Shown here: positions 1 to 10,629 of the stretch, in pieces
How the letters are laid out: the number at the start of each line of letters is the position of its first letter
Numbering within the stretch: the first letter of the stretch is position 1
NCBI GenBank assembly: GCA_028023455.1
Contig: JAQFVV010000276.1
Coordinates: 698,545 to 762,544 of the forward strand
Source: Epiperipatus broadwayi
Taxonomy: Eukaryota; Onychophora; Udeonychophora; Euonychophora; Peripatidae
Direction: 5' to 3'
Length of the DNA stretch: 64,000 bases
Program-made: the position numbers and the translations under genes
The notes under the pieces: generated by a model
Told to the model about the DNA's origin: nothing
Seen by the model: the letters and a program-made list of their open reading frames with translations, nothing else
The model's database searches: none

Positions 1-3000
1 ACAAATATTCATTTTAAACTGAAAATATTTTTAAATAAAAAAATACTTACATCACATAAGGAAACAAGAAAATATATATATCACATTAAAATGAGGAATA
101 GCAAAGGGGAAAAATTTAAGCATAAAATAGATGATCAAATTAAAATAATTAAATCTAATATTTATCTAATACGAATGACATTATGAAATATAATAAATTA
201 ATAAAACATTTAAAGAAAGGTAATTATATTAAAAGGGAAAGTAAAAGTTTATGAGGAGATCATTAATAGTTACCAGTCCTTGTTTAATTGGTTCAGTTCC
301 TTCAACATCTGTGGGTCGATTATGTACATAGAGTTATTAGTCTGCACAAAGAGATTTAACATAGGAAGCATTTTGACACAAAGGGCGCACCCACAGCTCA
401 CAGTTCGGATTTACAGGATATGTGACACATTACAGCATTTTGATGGCAGGCAAAGCTGATGGGCTTAGTCACTGTACATGGTCATGTCCACCAAATTAAT
501 AGAAATTTTAAAAGGTCACATGTTTAAATGAGAACAAGAATTCTCCACAAAATTAGGAAACAGTGGTTTTCAGCATTTATTTTCAGTGCAACCTCAGAGG
601 ATCATGAAACTTGGTCACTTTAACAGAAGCAGCAGAGGTAAGTAGTAAAAATCTTCAAAAGAGCTGATGAGCAGCAGCTAAGTACATTTTCAAAATAACT
701 TCAGGGACAAGTTCAGGAATACGTTCAGAGTCAATCTCTGAATACCAATTAAGAACAAAATTTCAATAATAATCTGAATGAATTTTTGAATGCTAAATTC
801 TGAATGACTTCACAGGAACAAAATCTGAATAATCATTTCAAGAACCAAAATCTGAATAATAATCTAGTCTTTTGTACTCCCCACATTTTATACCTTTATG
901 AAGATACTTTTCTATTGTTTTTCATATGATTCTAGACCTTGATAAGCCCTCCATGCTCCTTTGTTTCAAAGTAACTTTTTGCTAAAAATAAACTTTAATT
1001 TCTTATTATCAAATTTTGCTTTTACCTTTGAATTTGATTTATTGAAAACGCCATCTTTAATTTGCCTTAATTGAAATTGCTATTTCTTCAGGAATGCTGG
1101 CAGGCTTATCTTGAAATAAAATCATAGACATATATTTTTAACAAAATTAAAAGAAAAATATTTTATTATTTCTTTAAATAAAATGACATTCAAGTTTGAA
1201 CAGAATTTTGCATTTAATCATATATATATATACACTTGCCGTACATATATGTTTCATTAATAAATTTTGAAAAAGAAATTTTTATTACCGATTTAATTTT
1301 GATCAGAATTTATTTTAAAAGAATATTTTAAAATAAAATAGCTAATTTAATGACTGTTGAATATGCCAAATGAAACACTTTAATTTTATATTTAATGCAA
1401 AACTCTGTTGATACTTGGATATAAATTTAATCCAGGTTTACAATATCGGTAAGTTTATAAAAGGCTGTGAAGCATGGATCGGACTTCCGTATCCATTGCT
1501 TTAATATATATATATATTGTAACGGAATCACCGTTTTCTATCTATAATGTGATATGCATATACATAACTACGAACATATACATATATATGCGTGTCATAT
1601 ATATTTTATTACTTTTTTTTTTTTATTTTAATTCAACCATCCCTTTTTTTATTGGAATTGATAACGTCCAGTCATGTTTGTAAAAATGGTTACATTAATA
1701 CATTGGACTATTAATATAACGTAATTCCCTTTTCAGAAATTAGATTAAAACATTTGGAGATTCGCTATTTCTCGCCCAGCATCTTTATGAGCATCACTTT
1801 ATGACCTCAAGTGCCAATCTTATATTAATGTAAGAATTATGCTGGGAGAACTGTAATACCAATATGTAGAATTATAAGATAGTAACCCTTGTTTAGCTCA
1901 CTCAGGGCAGGTGATTATTTAATCATGGGAAATATAAAGGGGGTTATACTACACGAGACACACTTTCTTCAATCAAATACCTATTACATTAAATTTTAAA
2001 TTCTAGTAATCTAACAAACTCAAAAACAAAGAAATAACACAAATATACATAAGTTTCATTTAACTTTAATCTTATAACTTTTATTTCTATATTATTTATA
2101 TGACCCAATTATTTTGTGCTCAAAATGATGAGAAACGCATGCATACACACACATGCTGCATAGGAATATTAAAAATGCAATAGAAAATACAAATAAAAAG
2201 GAAAATAATATCAGATTTATCCAGATACACAATAAAAAATCACTAAATTCAGAAGAAGCATTAATTAATAATGTTTATGCAGAAAGTTTATGTGTATTAA
2301 AAAGACATTAACATTTGAAATACTAAATGAATATAGGTGGTAAATGTGCACATTAGCTGAATTTCTTTCTTTCCCATGGAAAACTAAAGATGAAATATTT
2401 CTTTGTAATATGTATTGCATTCGACATAATGGCCATAGGAGTAGATGATTCCAGCGGTCCGATCTGCTTTATTGATTTTCTATCTGCTGAGATTGTTGAA
2501 GCTTGATTTTGGCATCAGAATGACTGGTTCCCATTAATAATATTCACTCATCCTGCAGCAACCTCAATATCTTGGGGGATGAAATTGTAAAGCTTAGTAC
2601 GCTTCCGACTCTATCCCAACCTGCTCATAATTAACGAAGATCTTTTCATTACTATGAACGAAGTGAATAAAAAAAATATATTTTCTTTAATTTTTAAAAC
2701 ACGTCAACTGGATTTCCCACAGCAAGTTAGAACAAGAATAATTATATCGTTTTTCATTTTCTTTTTATAGTCCCCCTCCCCTTTTTTTAGAAAGTTCTGC
2801 CACTCAATTCCGATTCTTTTACAATAAAAGCAAAAGCTTTTAGCACCTCAAAAATATTTTTACTCTCCTTTTGTTTTGAAAAAAATTCTTTTGAATCTAA
2901 AACAAATCTTCCTAATTTAATTTTTTCAGATATAGATCAAGTGCTGTTTGATATCTTTTTTCATTTAATTTCTCCGAACAAAACTGTTATTTCTATCTTG

Positions 3001-3257
3001 GAATTAAAAAATATTTCCATCTGCATTTTTCTTTTTTCTTTTTTAATTTTAATATTTTCATTCCATGCAGCACTATATACATGCATTTCCATAAACCAAA
3101 AAGCACACACACCCTGCCTGCTTATTTTAACCTTTAAAATCCCTACTTAGAATTATAAATATAAAATAAATAAATTCACTTAATTAATTGGGCTATATTG
3201 ATGCATATATAGCAAAGTTTACTTTTTGTAATAGGGATAGAACTCAGGCCTGTTTCA
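1..3257. other. intergenic, no gene recognised
   Basis: Short open frames here are AT-rich low-complexity translations without any family motif. The stretch from about 250 to 900 and from about 2400 to 2640 is more balanced in base composition and could hold untranslated exon or old repeat, but nothing in it is recognisable. Confidence 0.5.
716..876. repeat. degenerate short tandem repeat
   Basis: The words gaacaaaatctgaataat and ctgaatga recur about four times in a roughly 40-bp rhythm with many changes. It is non-coding in all frames. It may be the edge of an older dispersed repeat, since the surrounding 250-900 stretch is slightly less AT-rich than its neighbours. Confidence 0.35.
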
Positions 3258-3284
3258 ATATATATATATATATATATATATATT
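3258..3284. repeat. (AT)n microsatellite
   Basis: A run of alternating A and T about 27 bp long, 190 bp downstream of the receptor stop codon (the gene is on the minus strand). Confidence 0.9.
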
Positions 3285-3475
3285 GAGATCTGAGTTTGTG
3301 TATATATTTGTTATTATATTATTATGCCTAACATTTGATCGCATGAAATTAAATTGAAGAAATAATAAGTATTATTATTACATTTGTTATTATTTATTTA
3401 TTTTTCAGCTTAACTTTTAGCTAAAGAATGATTAGAGAAAATATTTTTAAAAGGATATACAGTTTAATTTATAAT

Positions 3476-4552
3476 TTATTTTTTCTTTATCATTAACATG
3501 CTTTTTAAAGCTGTCCGAATTTCGTCATTGCTTAAGGTATACATTATAGGATTAAACAAAGAATTTGAATCTCCTAAGAACCAAACAAATTTTGTTATTC
3601 TTTTAGGAAAAAGATGAGGAAAAAATCCACTGACATTCCACCAAATATAAAAAGGTATCCAACATATAAGGAAAATTACAATAATATGTCCTAATAAAAT
3701 AAATGTTTTCATTTCTTTTTTCTGTCGTCTTTGCAATCGCTGAGCCTCCTCGCTGGAAGTTGCATTTGTGGAAGCATTAAGGGAAGTTGTTTTTACCAGG
3801 GAATCCACTTGTTTTTTTCTTCTAAACATTAAAACTGAGACTCTCACATAACATGCAATCATAACAGTCAGTGGGAAAAAATAACCTATTACTCCAGAAA
3901 TCAAATTACCATATTTATTTCTTGGGTTAGCTGCATGATATCCACAATCATAGGAATTGGTCATTCCATTTCTATCCCACTGAAATGCAGGTGCCCAGAC
4001 AATAACATTGAATAACCAACTGAAAAGTAATATTGTTACAGACATTTTCATAGAGCGATGCTGCCTATAATGAACACTCCAACTAATGGACCATAATCGA
4101 TCAAACGAAATGATAGCCAAAGTGGTGACACTTTCAAAAGTCATTAAGGTATAAAAGAAAACAAGAACCCAACAACCTGCCCAACCATATATCCAATACA
4201 TATAATACTGATAAGAAATCACCATAGGCATGACAGGAAATCCAATTATCAAATCAGCTATTGAAAGATTTAAAATATAAATATTAAATGGAGTCTGGAG
4301 GTGCTTATAACGAAGGACAACTAAAATAACTAGGAGATTACTAATAGTTGTTGATACTGCCACTGCAATTTCCAAGCTAAACATAAATAAATTATACCAG
4401 GTATGGGCCATTGGTGCTGGAAAAATATAATCCACTGAAGATTCATTCGAAGCAAATAATGTTGAAGAATTTTCTATATGCAGATTCTTTATTGGATTAC
4501 TATGAATAATTTTAACCTGCAAGAAGATATAAAATACAATTAAAAATACCAA
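3476..4552 (-). CDS. rhodopsin-family GPCR, amine/muscarinic-like orphan receptor
   Basis: A plasma-membrane G-protein-coupled receptor, 358 residues if the first ATG is used. Seen: seven hydrophobic helices; N72 (1.50) and D100 (2.50, SIAD); disulphide cysteines C127 and C203; D151-R152 at the end of helix 3 (DRLW); W179 (4.50); P227 (5.50); CWIP at 297-300; NPIMY at 334-338. Two glycosylation sequons, NSS and NES, lie in the N-terminus. The third loop is short, with a basic end (RRQKK). The overall pattern (SFDR, HYR, CWIPF) is that of muscarinic and other amine receptors, but position 3.32, the aspartate that binds amines, is Tyr134, so the ligand is unknown. The start is uncertain. The first 12 codons could be a signal peptide, but they also read as a pyrimidine-rich tract ending cttgcag at 4517, an ideal 3' splice site, so the real coding exon may begin at 4516 in phase 0 with an upstream exon not found. 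The stop is at the low-coordinate end. Confidence 0.85.
   Translation of the reverse strand: MVFLIVFYIFLQVKIIHSNPIKNLHIENSSTLFASNESSVDYIFPAPMAHTWYNLFMFSLEIAVAVSTTISNLLVILVVLRYKHLQTPFNIYILNLSIADLIIGFPVMPMVISYQYYMYWIYGWAGCWVLVFFYTLMTFESVTTLAIISFDRLWSISWSVHYRQHRSMKMSVTILLFSWLFNVIVWAPAFQWDRNGMTNSYDCGYHAANPRNKYGNLISGVIGYFFPLTVMIACYVRVSVLMFRRKKQVDSLVKTTSLNASTNATSSEEAQRLQRRQKKEMKTFILLGHIIVIFLICWIPFYIWWNVSGFFPHLFPKRITKFVWFLGDSNSLFNPIMYTLSNDEIRTALKSMLMIKKK
4517..4552 (-). promoter_or_regulatory. possible 3' splice acceptor overlapping receptor start
   Basis: On the minus strand a T-rich tract is followed by cttcttgcag and then GTT AAA in frame. If used, it removes the hydrophobic first 12 residues and implies an upstream 5' exon. 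Only transcript data can choose between this and a single-exon gene with a signal peptide. Confidence 0.45.
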
Positions 4553-5640
4553 TATCAGTACGTAGTAATAAAACTAATGTCAATATGTACTTAAATATTT
4601 ATTCTAGCAACCTACTATAGTTTCAACGGACTAGCACTAAATTTTTAGTTATCAATATAATAAACATTTTATCATTACCAATTAAAACATCAATTCATTA
4701 AGTGCTGCTACAAATGATGTAATATTTTATCCATTGCTAGATTAATTAAATGTAACATCATCTGCAGGTTTAAGTTTTCTAACTTAATCAACATTGTTTA
4801 AATGCAGCGCAATATAATACATTCCACATCAAGCACAGCACATTTTATTTCTTTTAAAATTCCACTAATACATCCATTGAACACAAATTATTCTCATATT
4901 TGATAAAGGTTCTTGCATTAAAAAAAAGTTTATAGAAAATTTCTCGAGAGTGTATAAGTCTTAGTGAAATAGTTTTAATTAAAATATGGTGTTTATTAGA
5001 AGACGAGTTTTAAAAATCAAATCAATCGTGATAATGATATTTAAATAAAAATTAACTCTCGATTCTTGATGCGAAAATGATTTCTCTTAGCTATTGAACA
5101 AAACAATTCAGTTTGAAAATATCTTGAAGATTGTCTTTTTTTAAATCATAAATGGCTATGATAATTGAAAAAATGATGTTGGATATTTTTTTTGGATTAT
5201 TTACAGTATACTGGTTATACACACACATATATATGTACATATTTAGACATAATCACAATGCTCAACGCTATGATAAAATAAATATCAAATATTAGATCAC
5301 CCTACATGGTTATGAAATTCCGCAACACCCTTTTGTGAATTAAATATATAAATATCTTAGAGTCAGTACTTCAAAATATTTCATTTTGAGGATGGCTATT
5401 TTGAAATACGGATTCTAACATATTTATTACACAAGAGGGCGGTGCTATATTTCGTAACCATGTGGGATGATTTAATATATTCAGACATATATTGCGATTG
5501 ATGTGTATGTTCATATACTCATATAAAATAACAAATCATGGTAGTTCAATCAAATATCAATAGACAAGAATTATGTGTAGAAAAGAAGAAATGTAAAAAT
5601 TTTAAAAATGCTTCCTCAGATATATTATATACATAAAATT
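4553..5640. other. upstream of receptor, nothing recognised
   Basis: AT-rich DNA. No second receptor exon could be recognised, although a short 5' exon could be hidden here. A small alternating AT/AC tract is near 5218-5236. Confidence 0.4.
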
Positions 5641-5687
5641 ATGTATTATATATAAAGCTTCCAAAATAAACTCTTAACAAGTTTTAA

Positions 5688-5753
5688 GAATATCCCCAAC
5701 CCAGACTGGTTTTTGCTACTGGCGTCATCAGTGAGGTGCTAGGACATTCAAGC
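5688..5753 (-). ncRNA. hammerhead-like motif, unit 1 (decayed core)
   Basis: The minus strand reads CUGAUGA (revcomp of 5725-5731), a short stem II, then AAAA in place of GAAA. The stem I outer strands GAAUGUCC and GGAUAUUC pair over 8 bp. The G12 to A change in the core predicts little or no self-cleavage. Confidence 0.45.
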
Positions 5754-5971
5754 ATTAGATTAAAAAATACCAGGACAAGCTCAGCACTTTATCTAATGTA
5801 TAACTATTAAGTAAAAAATCTGAAATTTGCAGACATCTATATGTCTTACTAGCTTTAGCAATATAAAATTACAAAAAAAAATTAAGTCAGTTGTCACATG
5901 ACCTAATTTAATAAGCTTGTATTTACAAATGTTATATATAGAGCTCGCAAAATAAGCTCTTAACAAGCTTT

Positions 5972-6038
5972 GGGAATATCCCTAAATGCAGACTGGTTTC
6001 TGCTACTGGCATCATCAGTGAGGTACTAGAATATCCAA
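5972..6038 (-). ncRNA. hammerhead-like motif, unit 2 (core intact)
   Basis: The minus strand has CUGAUGA (6018-6012), stem II UGC/GCA with loop CAGUA, and GAAA (6000-5997). Stem I outer strands GGAUAUUC/GGAUAUUC still pair over 8 bp using wobbles, differing from unit 1 only in ways that keep pairing. Stem III and the nucleotide at the cleavage site are not clean, so activity is doubtful. A broken third copy lies on the plus strand at 6088-6140, with two core bases missing. Confidence 0.5.
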
Positions 6039-6239
6039 GCATTACATTAAAATACCAGGACAAGTCCAGCATTTTATCTAATGTATAACTGATGCCAGTA
6101 GCAGAAACTAGTCTGCGGTTGGGAATATTCTCAATGCTTGTTAAGAGCTTATTTTGTGAGCTCTATATATAACATTTGTAAATACAAGCTTATTAACTTA
6201 GATCATGTGACATCAGTCTTAATTTTTTTTTTATAATAA

Positions 6240-8430
6240 AATTTTGTAAAATGACAGTAACGATAGTTCATTCTAACATAAAAAATATAATTGTAACATT
6301 TTAAAAAGCCTACAGGAAAAGATAAAAAATACAAAATCCTAAATCTTCTTCTTTGTGGTAGCAAAATCTATATAAACACAGCACTTTGAATTAAAATATA
6401 TATATATACTTTTCAACAATCAGAAAAAAATGACAAGATTAAATAAAAACAATAATATAAATTCCATGGAAAAATTCTCTAAAAAATTTTTATATCATTA
6501 AAACAAATGTTTCTTACAATAATAACATTAATAAAAATATTGTTTATTCTGAATAAATGATGTAAATGTTTAATGAAATCTTCAAATAAGAGATACTGTT
6601 AAAAAGCAAAACAAAATAAAAAAAATTGAATCATTGTTATATGCAAAATGTTTAAACAATGATAAAAGTATGCAGTAATGATATTTATGTTTCACAACAC
6701 TAAAAAAGATAAAAATTACAGATCTATCGGTTTTCTATTACGTATATATAAAGGCATTTTATTATAGTTACTGTGAATCAACTAGGAGAACAAGAAAGTT
6801 ATAGAATTACCACTAAAGTTGTAATGGATTTTTACATTTCTAAAAAGACATAAAGCTATAAAATCTTCCATGATTTAAATTAAAGTAACACAACATAGAT
6901 TCTGATAGTTTCACACTTAAAAAATACAAATTTATAAATGAAACAAAAACGATTAATTTGCTTGAGGACGTTGCAATAAATTATAATTTCTTAGAGCATA
7001 TTGAGAGTAATTTCAGGCAATCAAACTTTTGGTAAGTTTTCAATAAAATATTTTATAGACTGAAATAGAAACAAAAGAGAGTTTATCGTAAGTATTGAAT
7101 TTATTAGGCAGAGAGAATTACTTGTTTAGCAAATAATGCTACTAGAGTTTAGTGAAATATTACAAAGACATTAAACAAAATAAAAAGAGGACTACAAACA
7201 GATACTCTAAAATTAGTTAAATGTGTTTATAAAAATGATGATAGTAATAAATTAAAATTGAAGATTTTAAAAATTTTAGGTAAGGTGATAGGATACATGA
7301 AAACATAATGGATAAAATTAAATTACTAGAATGAAGTGATTTTTGTAGAAATAATTTAACATTAAAAGAAAAATGCATGGTTACATGTTTGAAAATACCT
7401 TTAATAAATGTATTTTGAGACTTAACACTTACTACATAAGAATTAAATTATTGTAAAATATTTATTGTACTATATACATTTTTTTTTCCTTTACAAATAA
7501 AATATCGATATATTTTAAAGCTAAAATCAGAAAAAACATACATATATTTAATGAAGACGTAGGTGTAAATTGTTGAATAGTTATTATTTTTATCAGGTCT
7601 CTCAACATAAATATTTAAGGATATCACTATCTACGATATAGATCTTAATTGATAATTGTAGTATAATGAATTCACATTTTACTTAGATCATAGTATATCC
7701 CATAAATTCTCCAACCTTTGTAGTCACATTATAAATAATTATTTTTTTAGCAGCTATCATAAGTCTCTGTAAGTATTGTTTCCCGGCAATATTCTTGGAA
7801 TTGTAGAACAGAATGATAGTGTTTGTTCTGGAAAATTGTCTTATACCTAATATTTATGTAAATGTTAGTAGAAATAAAGCTGATTTTATTATCTTTTTGT
7901 CATCAATCAAAAAGTTCTTCAAACATACTTAATGTGTCAATGGATAGGATTAAATTTGAGCTTAAGTAAATGAAAATGGGGTAATCATTAACAATATGTA
8001 AAAAAAAAAAACATTCTTTATTTGGATTCATATAACTTAAAAATTAAATCAAATGATCATATATTATTCTTGCGACGAAATATTGTAGTTGGAAACATAC
8101 TATAAGAAATTTAATATCTTTCATAAGTCAACAATCCATCCAATAAATATTTTCTAACATATTTGAATGGGTTTTAATGTGCACCTTGATTGAATTTTGA
8201 GATATATTATCATTGATAGATTTGTTCATCTAATATATTGGGTCTAGATAGAACAGTCTCTATCTTATCAAATATCATGCCACCCCCCACCCCCAAGTTT
8301 AGTCAAATCATACAGCTGTCAGCTAGGAAAATTGATACCAAATAAAGAGTCATTGCATATTCTGCAAGTGTGTTGGTTTTTAGGAATTGTCAAAAGTTAA
8401 CTTTAATTAATTCATAATACATTTTTGTTA
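6240..8430. other. intergenic, nothing recognised
   Basis: AT-rich DNA with frequent stops in all frames. A C-rich run (ccaccccccaccccc) is at about 8280-8295. No gene, RNA or clear repeat was seen. Confidence 0.5.
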
Positions 8431-8605
8431 ATTAATAATTTTTATTAATCATTCACTAGACTAGGGATTATTATCCAATAATGAATAATATTTATAAGTG
8501 GCATTTTTATTACACTGCTCTCACCCAAGGGAAGAATTGTTTTCTATCTGATTTTAATACCTTGAAAAGGGATGTACTTATGAAAATATGACCAAAGACA
8601 TATGA

Positions 8606-8672
8606 AAAAGATGAATGGTCCCCAAGATCCCTATTTCATGCTGAACCAGCACTCATCAAATGGTCCAGACTA
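8606..8672 (-). ncRNA. hammerhead ribozyme motif, 338-bp family, unit 1
   Basis: Minus strand: stem I (CCAW/TTGG plus TGG/CCA), UUGAUGA (8659-8653, first core base C to U), stem II GUGCUG-GUU-CAGCAU, GAAA (8637-8634), a 2-bp stem III (A-U, U-A) closed by a 4-base loop AGGG, then UC, with cleavage predicted between 8626 and 8625. This is the minimal type I layout known from metazoan retroelements. One core base is changed, so activity may be reduced. Confidence 0.7.
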
Positions 8673-8944
8673 CAATTTCTTACACATATCATTATAACTA
8701 TGCTCAGTATATATAACTAACAAATTACTACAATTTAATTAATGTGTCAAGCTTGCTGTCCTCACAACTTTGATACAAATCACCTAATGGAAGTATTAGA
8801 CTGGGTATTATCCAATCATGAATAATATTTCTGTACTGTAATTTCCACTACCCTAATATCACACAATGTAGAGACTGGTTTCTATCCACTTTTAACATCT
8901 TGTAGAGAAATGTAATTATAAACATAGGACCAAAGACATATGAA

Positions 8945-9010
8945 AAATATGTATGATCCCCAAGATACATATTTTGTGCTGATCCAGCATTCATTAGTTG
9001 GCCCAGATCA
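8945..9010 (-). ncRNA. hammerhead ribozyme motif, 338-bp family, unit 2 (decayed)
   Basis: Same layout as unit 1: CUAAUGA (8997-8991), stem II with loop GAU, AAAA at the GAAA position (8975-8972), 2-bp stem III with loop AUGU, then UC before 8963. Two core substitutions should abolish cleavage, but every stem is kept. Confidence 0.6.
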
Positions 9011-9299
9011 CAGCCTCTTGCTTATATTTTATATCTACCTATAGTATATATAGATAGAAAATTGCTACAGTTTAATCGGTAAGTGCCAAAATTGCTGCCC
9101 TCACAACTTTGACCCAAATCATTTAATGGAAATGTAGTAATAATTTTATTAGATATTCATTATACTAGAGATTATTCAATAATAAATAATATTTCTGTAG
9201 TGTAATTTTTATTATACCACTCTCATCAATTAAACTGTAGTAATTTGCTATCTATATATATACAGAACAATGATACAATGATATGTTTAAGAGATTATG

Positions 9300-9360
9300 G
9301 TCTGGGCCACCTGATGAGTGCTGATTCACTACGAAATACACATTTTGAGATCATTCACCT
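9300..9360 (+). ncRNA. hammerhead motif in the inverted copy
   Basis: CUGAUGA at 9311-9317 and GAAA at 9333-9336 are intact. Stem II has lost some pairs (GUG/CAC) and the loop of stem III is expanded before AUC. It lies in the inverted end of the array, so it points opposite to the other two. Confidence 0.5.
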
Positions 9361-9699
9361 GTTTTACATGTCTTTGGTCATATGTTTAAGATTACATCCC
9401 TATACAAGGTATTAAAAGTGGATAAAAACCAGTCATTATCTTGCATGAGAGTGGTTTAATGAAAATTACACTACAAAATATTACATTTTGTCTTATCTTG
9501 ATTTATGTAAGTAATAAATTATATTTTTATTAATTATGTAATTGTTATATTGATTATGCCATTCCAATGGGTATAGTGTTCCAAGGGATCTTTAAGAATC
9601 GAATTAACATTTTTTTGTTCTCAGATAGTATTTAATCAGATTGAAAATCAATAATTTAGTGGAAAATTTATTTGTGATTAATTTATTAATTATTAAATT

Positions 9700-10260
9700 G
9701 AGTTTGGGCATTGAAACTCATACCTGAATACCAAGGAATTTGGTTAGAACTATTGCAAACATTGATGATATATTTCTTCCGTTAATGTTTAATATTTACT
9801 GTGCAGAGACTTCTTTTCATTCTGGAAAAAAATAAAAATGTTAGAGACTTCTTTGGTAATTATTATGACATCACTAACATAGGCAAATATATTTGTCTCG
9901 CTTCTTAGTGTTTGTACAATATTTCAGGAATAAGATCATTGATTTCTCTTAAGACTGAATCAAATAAAGCAGAAGAAAGAGATCTTTGGGCAATGCATTT
10001 TGAAATAAGAAATATTGGTGAGAGTAATATAATGAGTTTTTTTATGGTGATGACATTTTTTATATAACTTATTAATCCACTTATAACAATTGGGTCTGTG
10101 AAATAATATTAGGAATAAATCTTAACATAGTCAAAAGCATTTTTGACAGCAATTTTTATTGCAGCCGTTATCTGATTGCATTTTTTTTTACATGCAGTAC
10201 AACTTTATGGAAAGTATTACTGTTTTATGAATGTGTATTGCAAATGAAATAATTGGCCTT
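9700..10260 (-). pseudogene. decayed LINE reverse transcriptase (R2-like)
   Basis: Reverse transcriptase blocks remain in order on the minus strand, broken by stops and shifts. AIKIAVKNAFDYVK (about 10164-10121) matches the block containing the first catalytic aspartate. AQRSLSSALFDSVLREI (about 9985-9935) matches QGDPLSPLLFNSVLDE. IFAYVSDVIII (about 9893-9858) matches AYADDIVI with the first Asp of the pair lost, and FLGIQ follows at 9742-9725. The wording of the middle block is closest to R2-type elements. It cannot be functional. No 3' end was identified. Confidence 0.5.
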
Positions 10261-10629
10261 CAGTAGTTTAATTGCTAAAAAGTGTTTAAGTTTGCATAAC
10301 AATATCCTAGAAATATTTTAACATGCATATTTTTACTGATATCGATCTTAATTGAACTGTAAGTAGACAGGTAGTATGATATTTCTTTATTATCTCAAAA
10401 AATATTTGCTTATCAATAATTGTCCTTTTCCTATATGTTTGCAGTCATTAACTAGCAGATATTCGGCGCGTTTTAGATCATTTATTTGTTCAATCACGTT
10501 TTCGTGGCAAATCGAAAAAAAATTTGGTAAATCTGTTTTTTCAGCCAATACCAAGATAATGGATTATTATCAGTGTGTAGATATTTGAAATGTTTTCAAA
10601 TTGCACACTCCAACTTTTTTTCCTCTAGA

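Larger units (their letters stand above)
5650..6236 (-). repeat. hammerhead-bearing repeat, about 286-bp units, with inverted end
   Basis: One unit (about 5650-5930) is followed by a second, partial unit (about 5931-6088). The second is fused directly to an inverted copy of the preceding sequence (6086-6236 is the reverse complement of about 5876-6018), giving a fold-back with arms near 145 bp. Marker words such as gctcttaacaagc and tatctaatgtataact recur in register. Each unit carries a hammerhead-like motif on the minus strand. There is no coding capacity. It looks like a retroposed ribozyme RNA (retrozyme-like) or the terminal repeat of a Penelope-like element; no reverse transcriptase is present. 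Confidence 0.7.
8435..9480 (-). repeat. hammerhead-bearing tandem repeat, 338-bp units, with inverted end
   Basis: Unit 1 spans about 8435-8790 and unit 2 about 8791-9135; the word accaaagaca recurs at 8591 and 8929, giving a period of 338 bp. A truncated third direct copy (about 9135-9235) is followed by an inverted partial copy (about 9250-9480) in which catgtctttggtcatatg and related words appear reversed. Each full unit has one hammerhead motif on the minus strand and the inverted copy has one on the plus strand. Units differ by perhaps 15-20 percent, so this is an older insertion than the 414-bp array. Confidence 0.75.
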
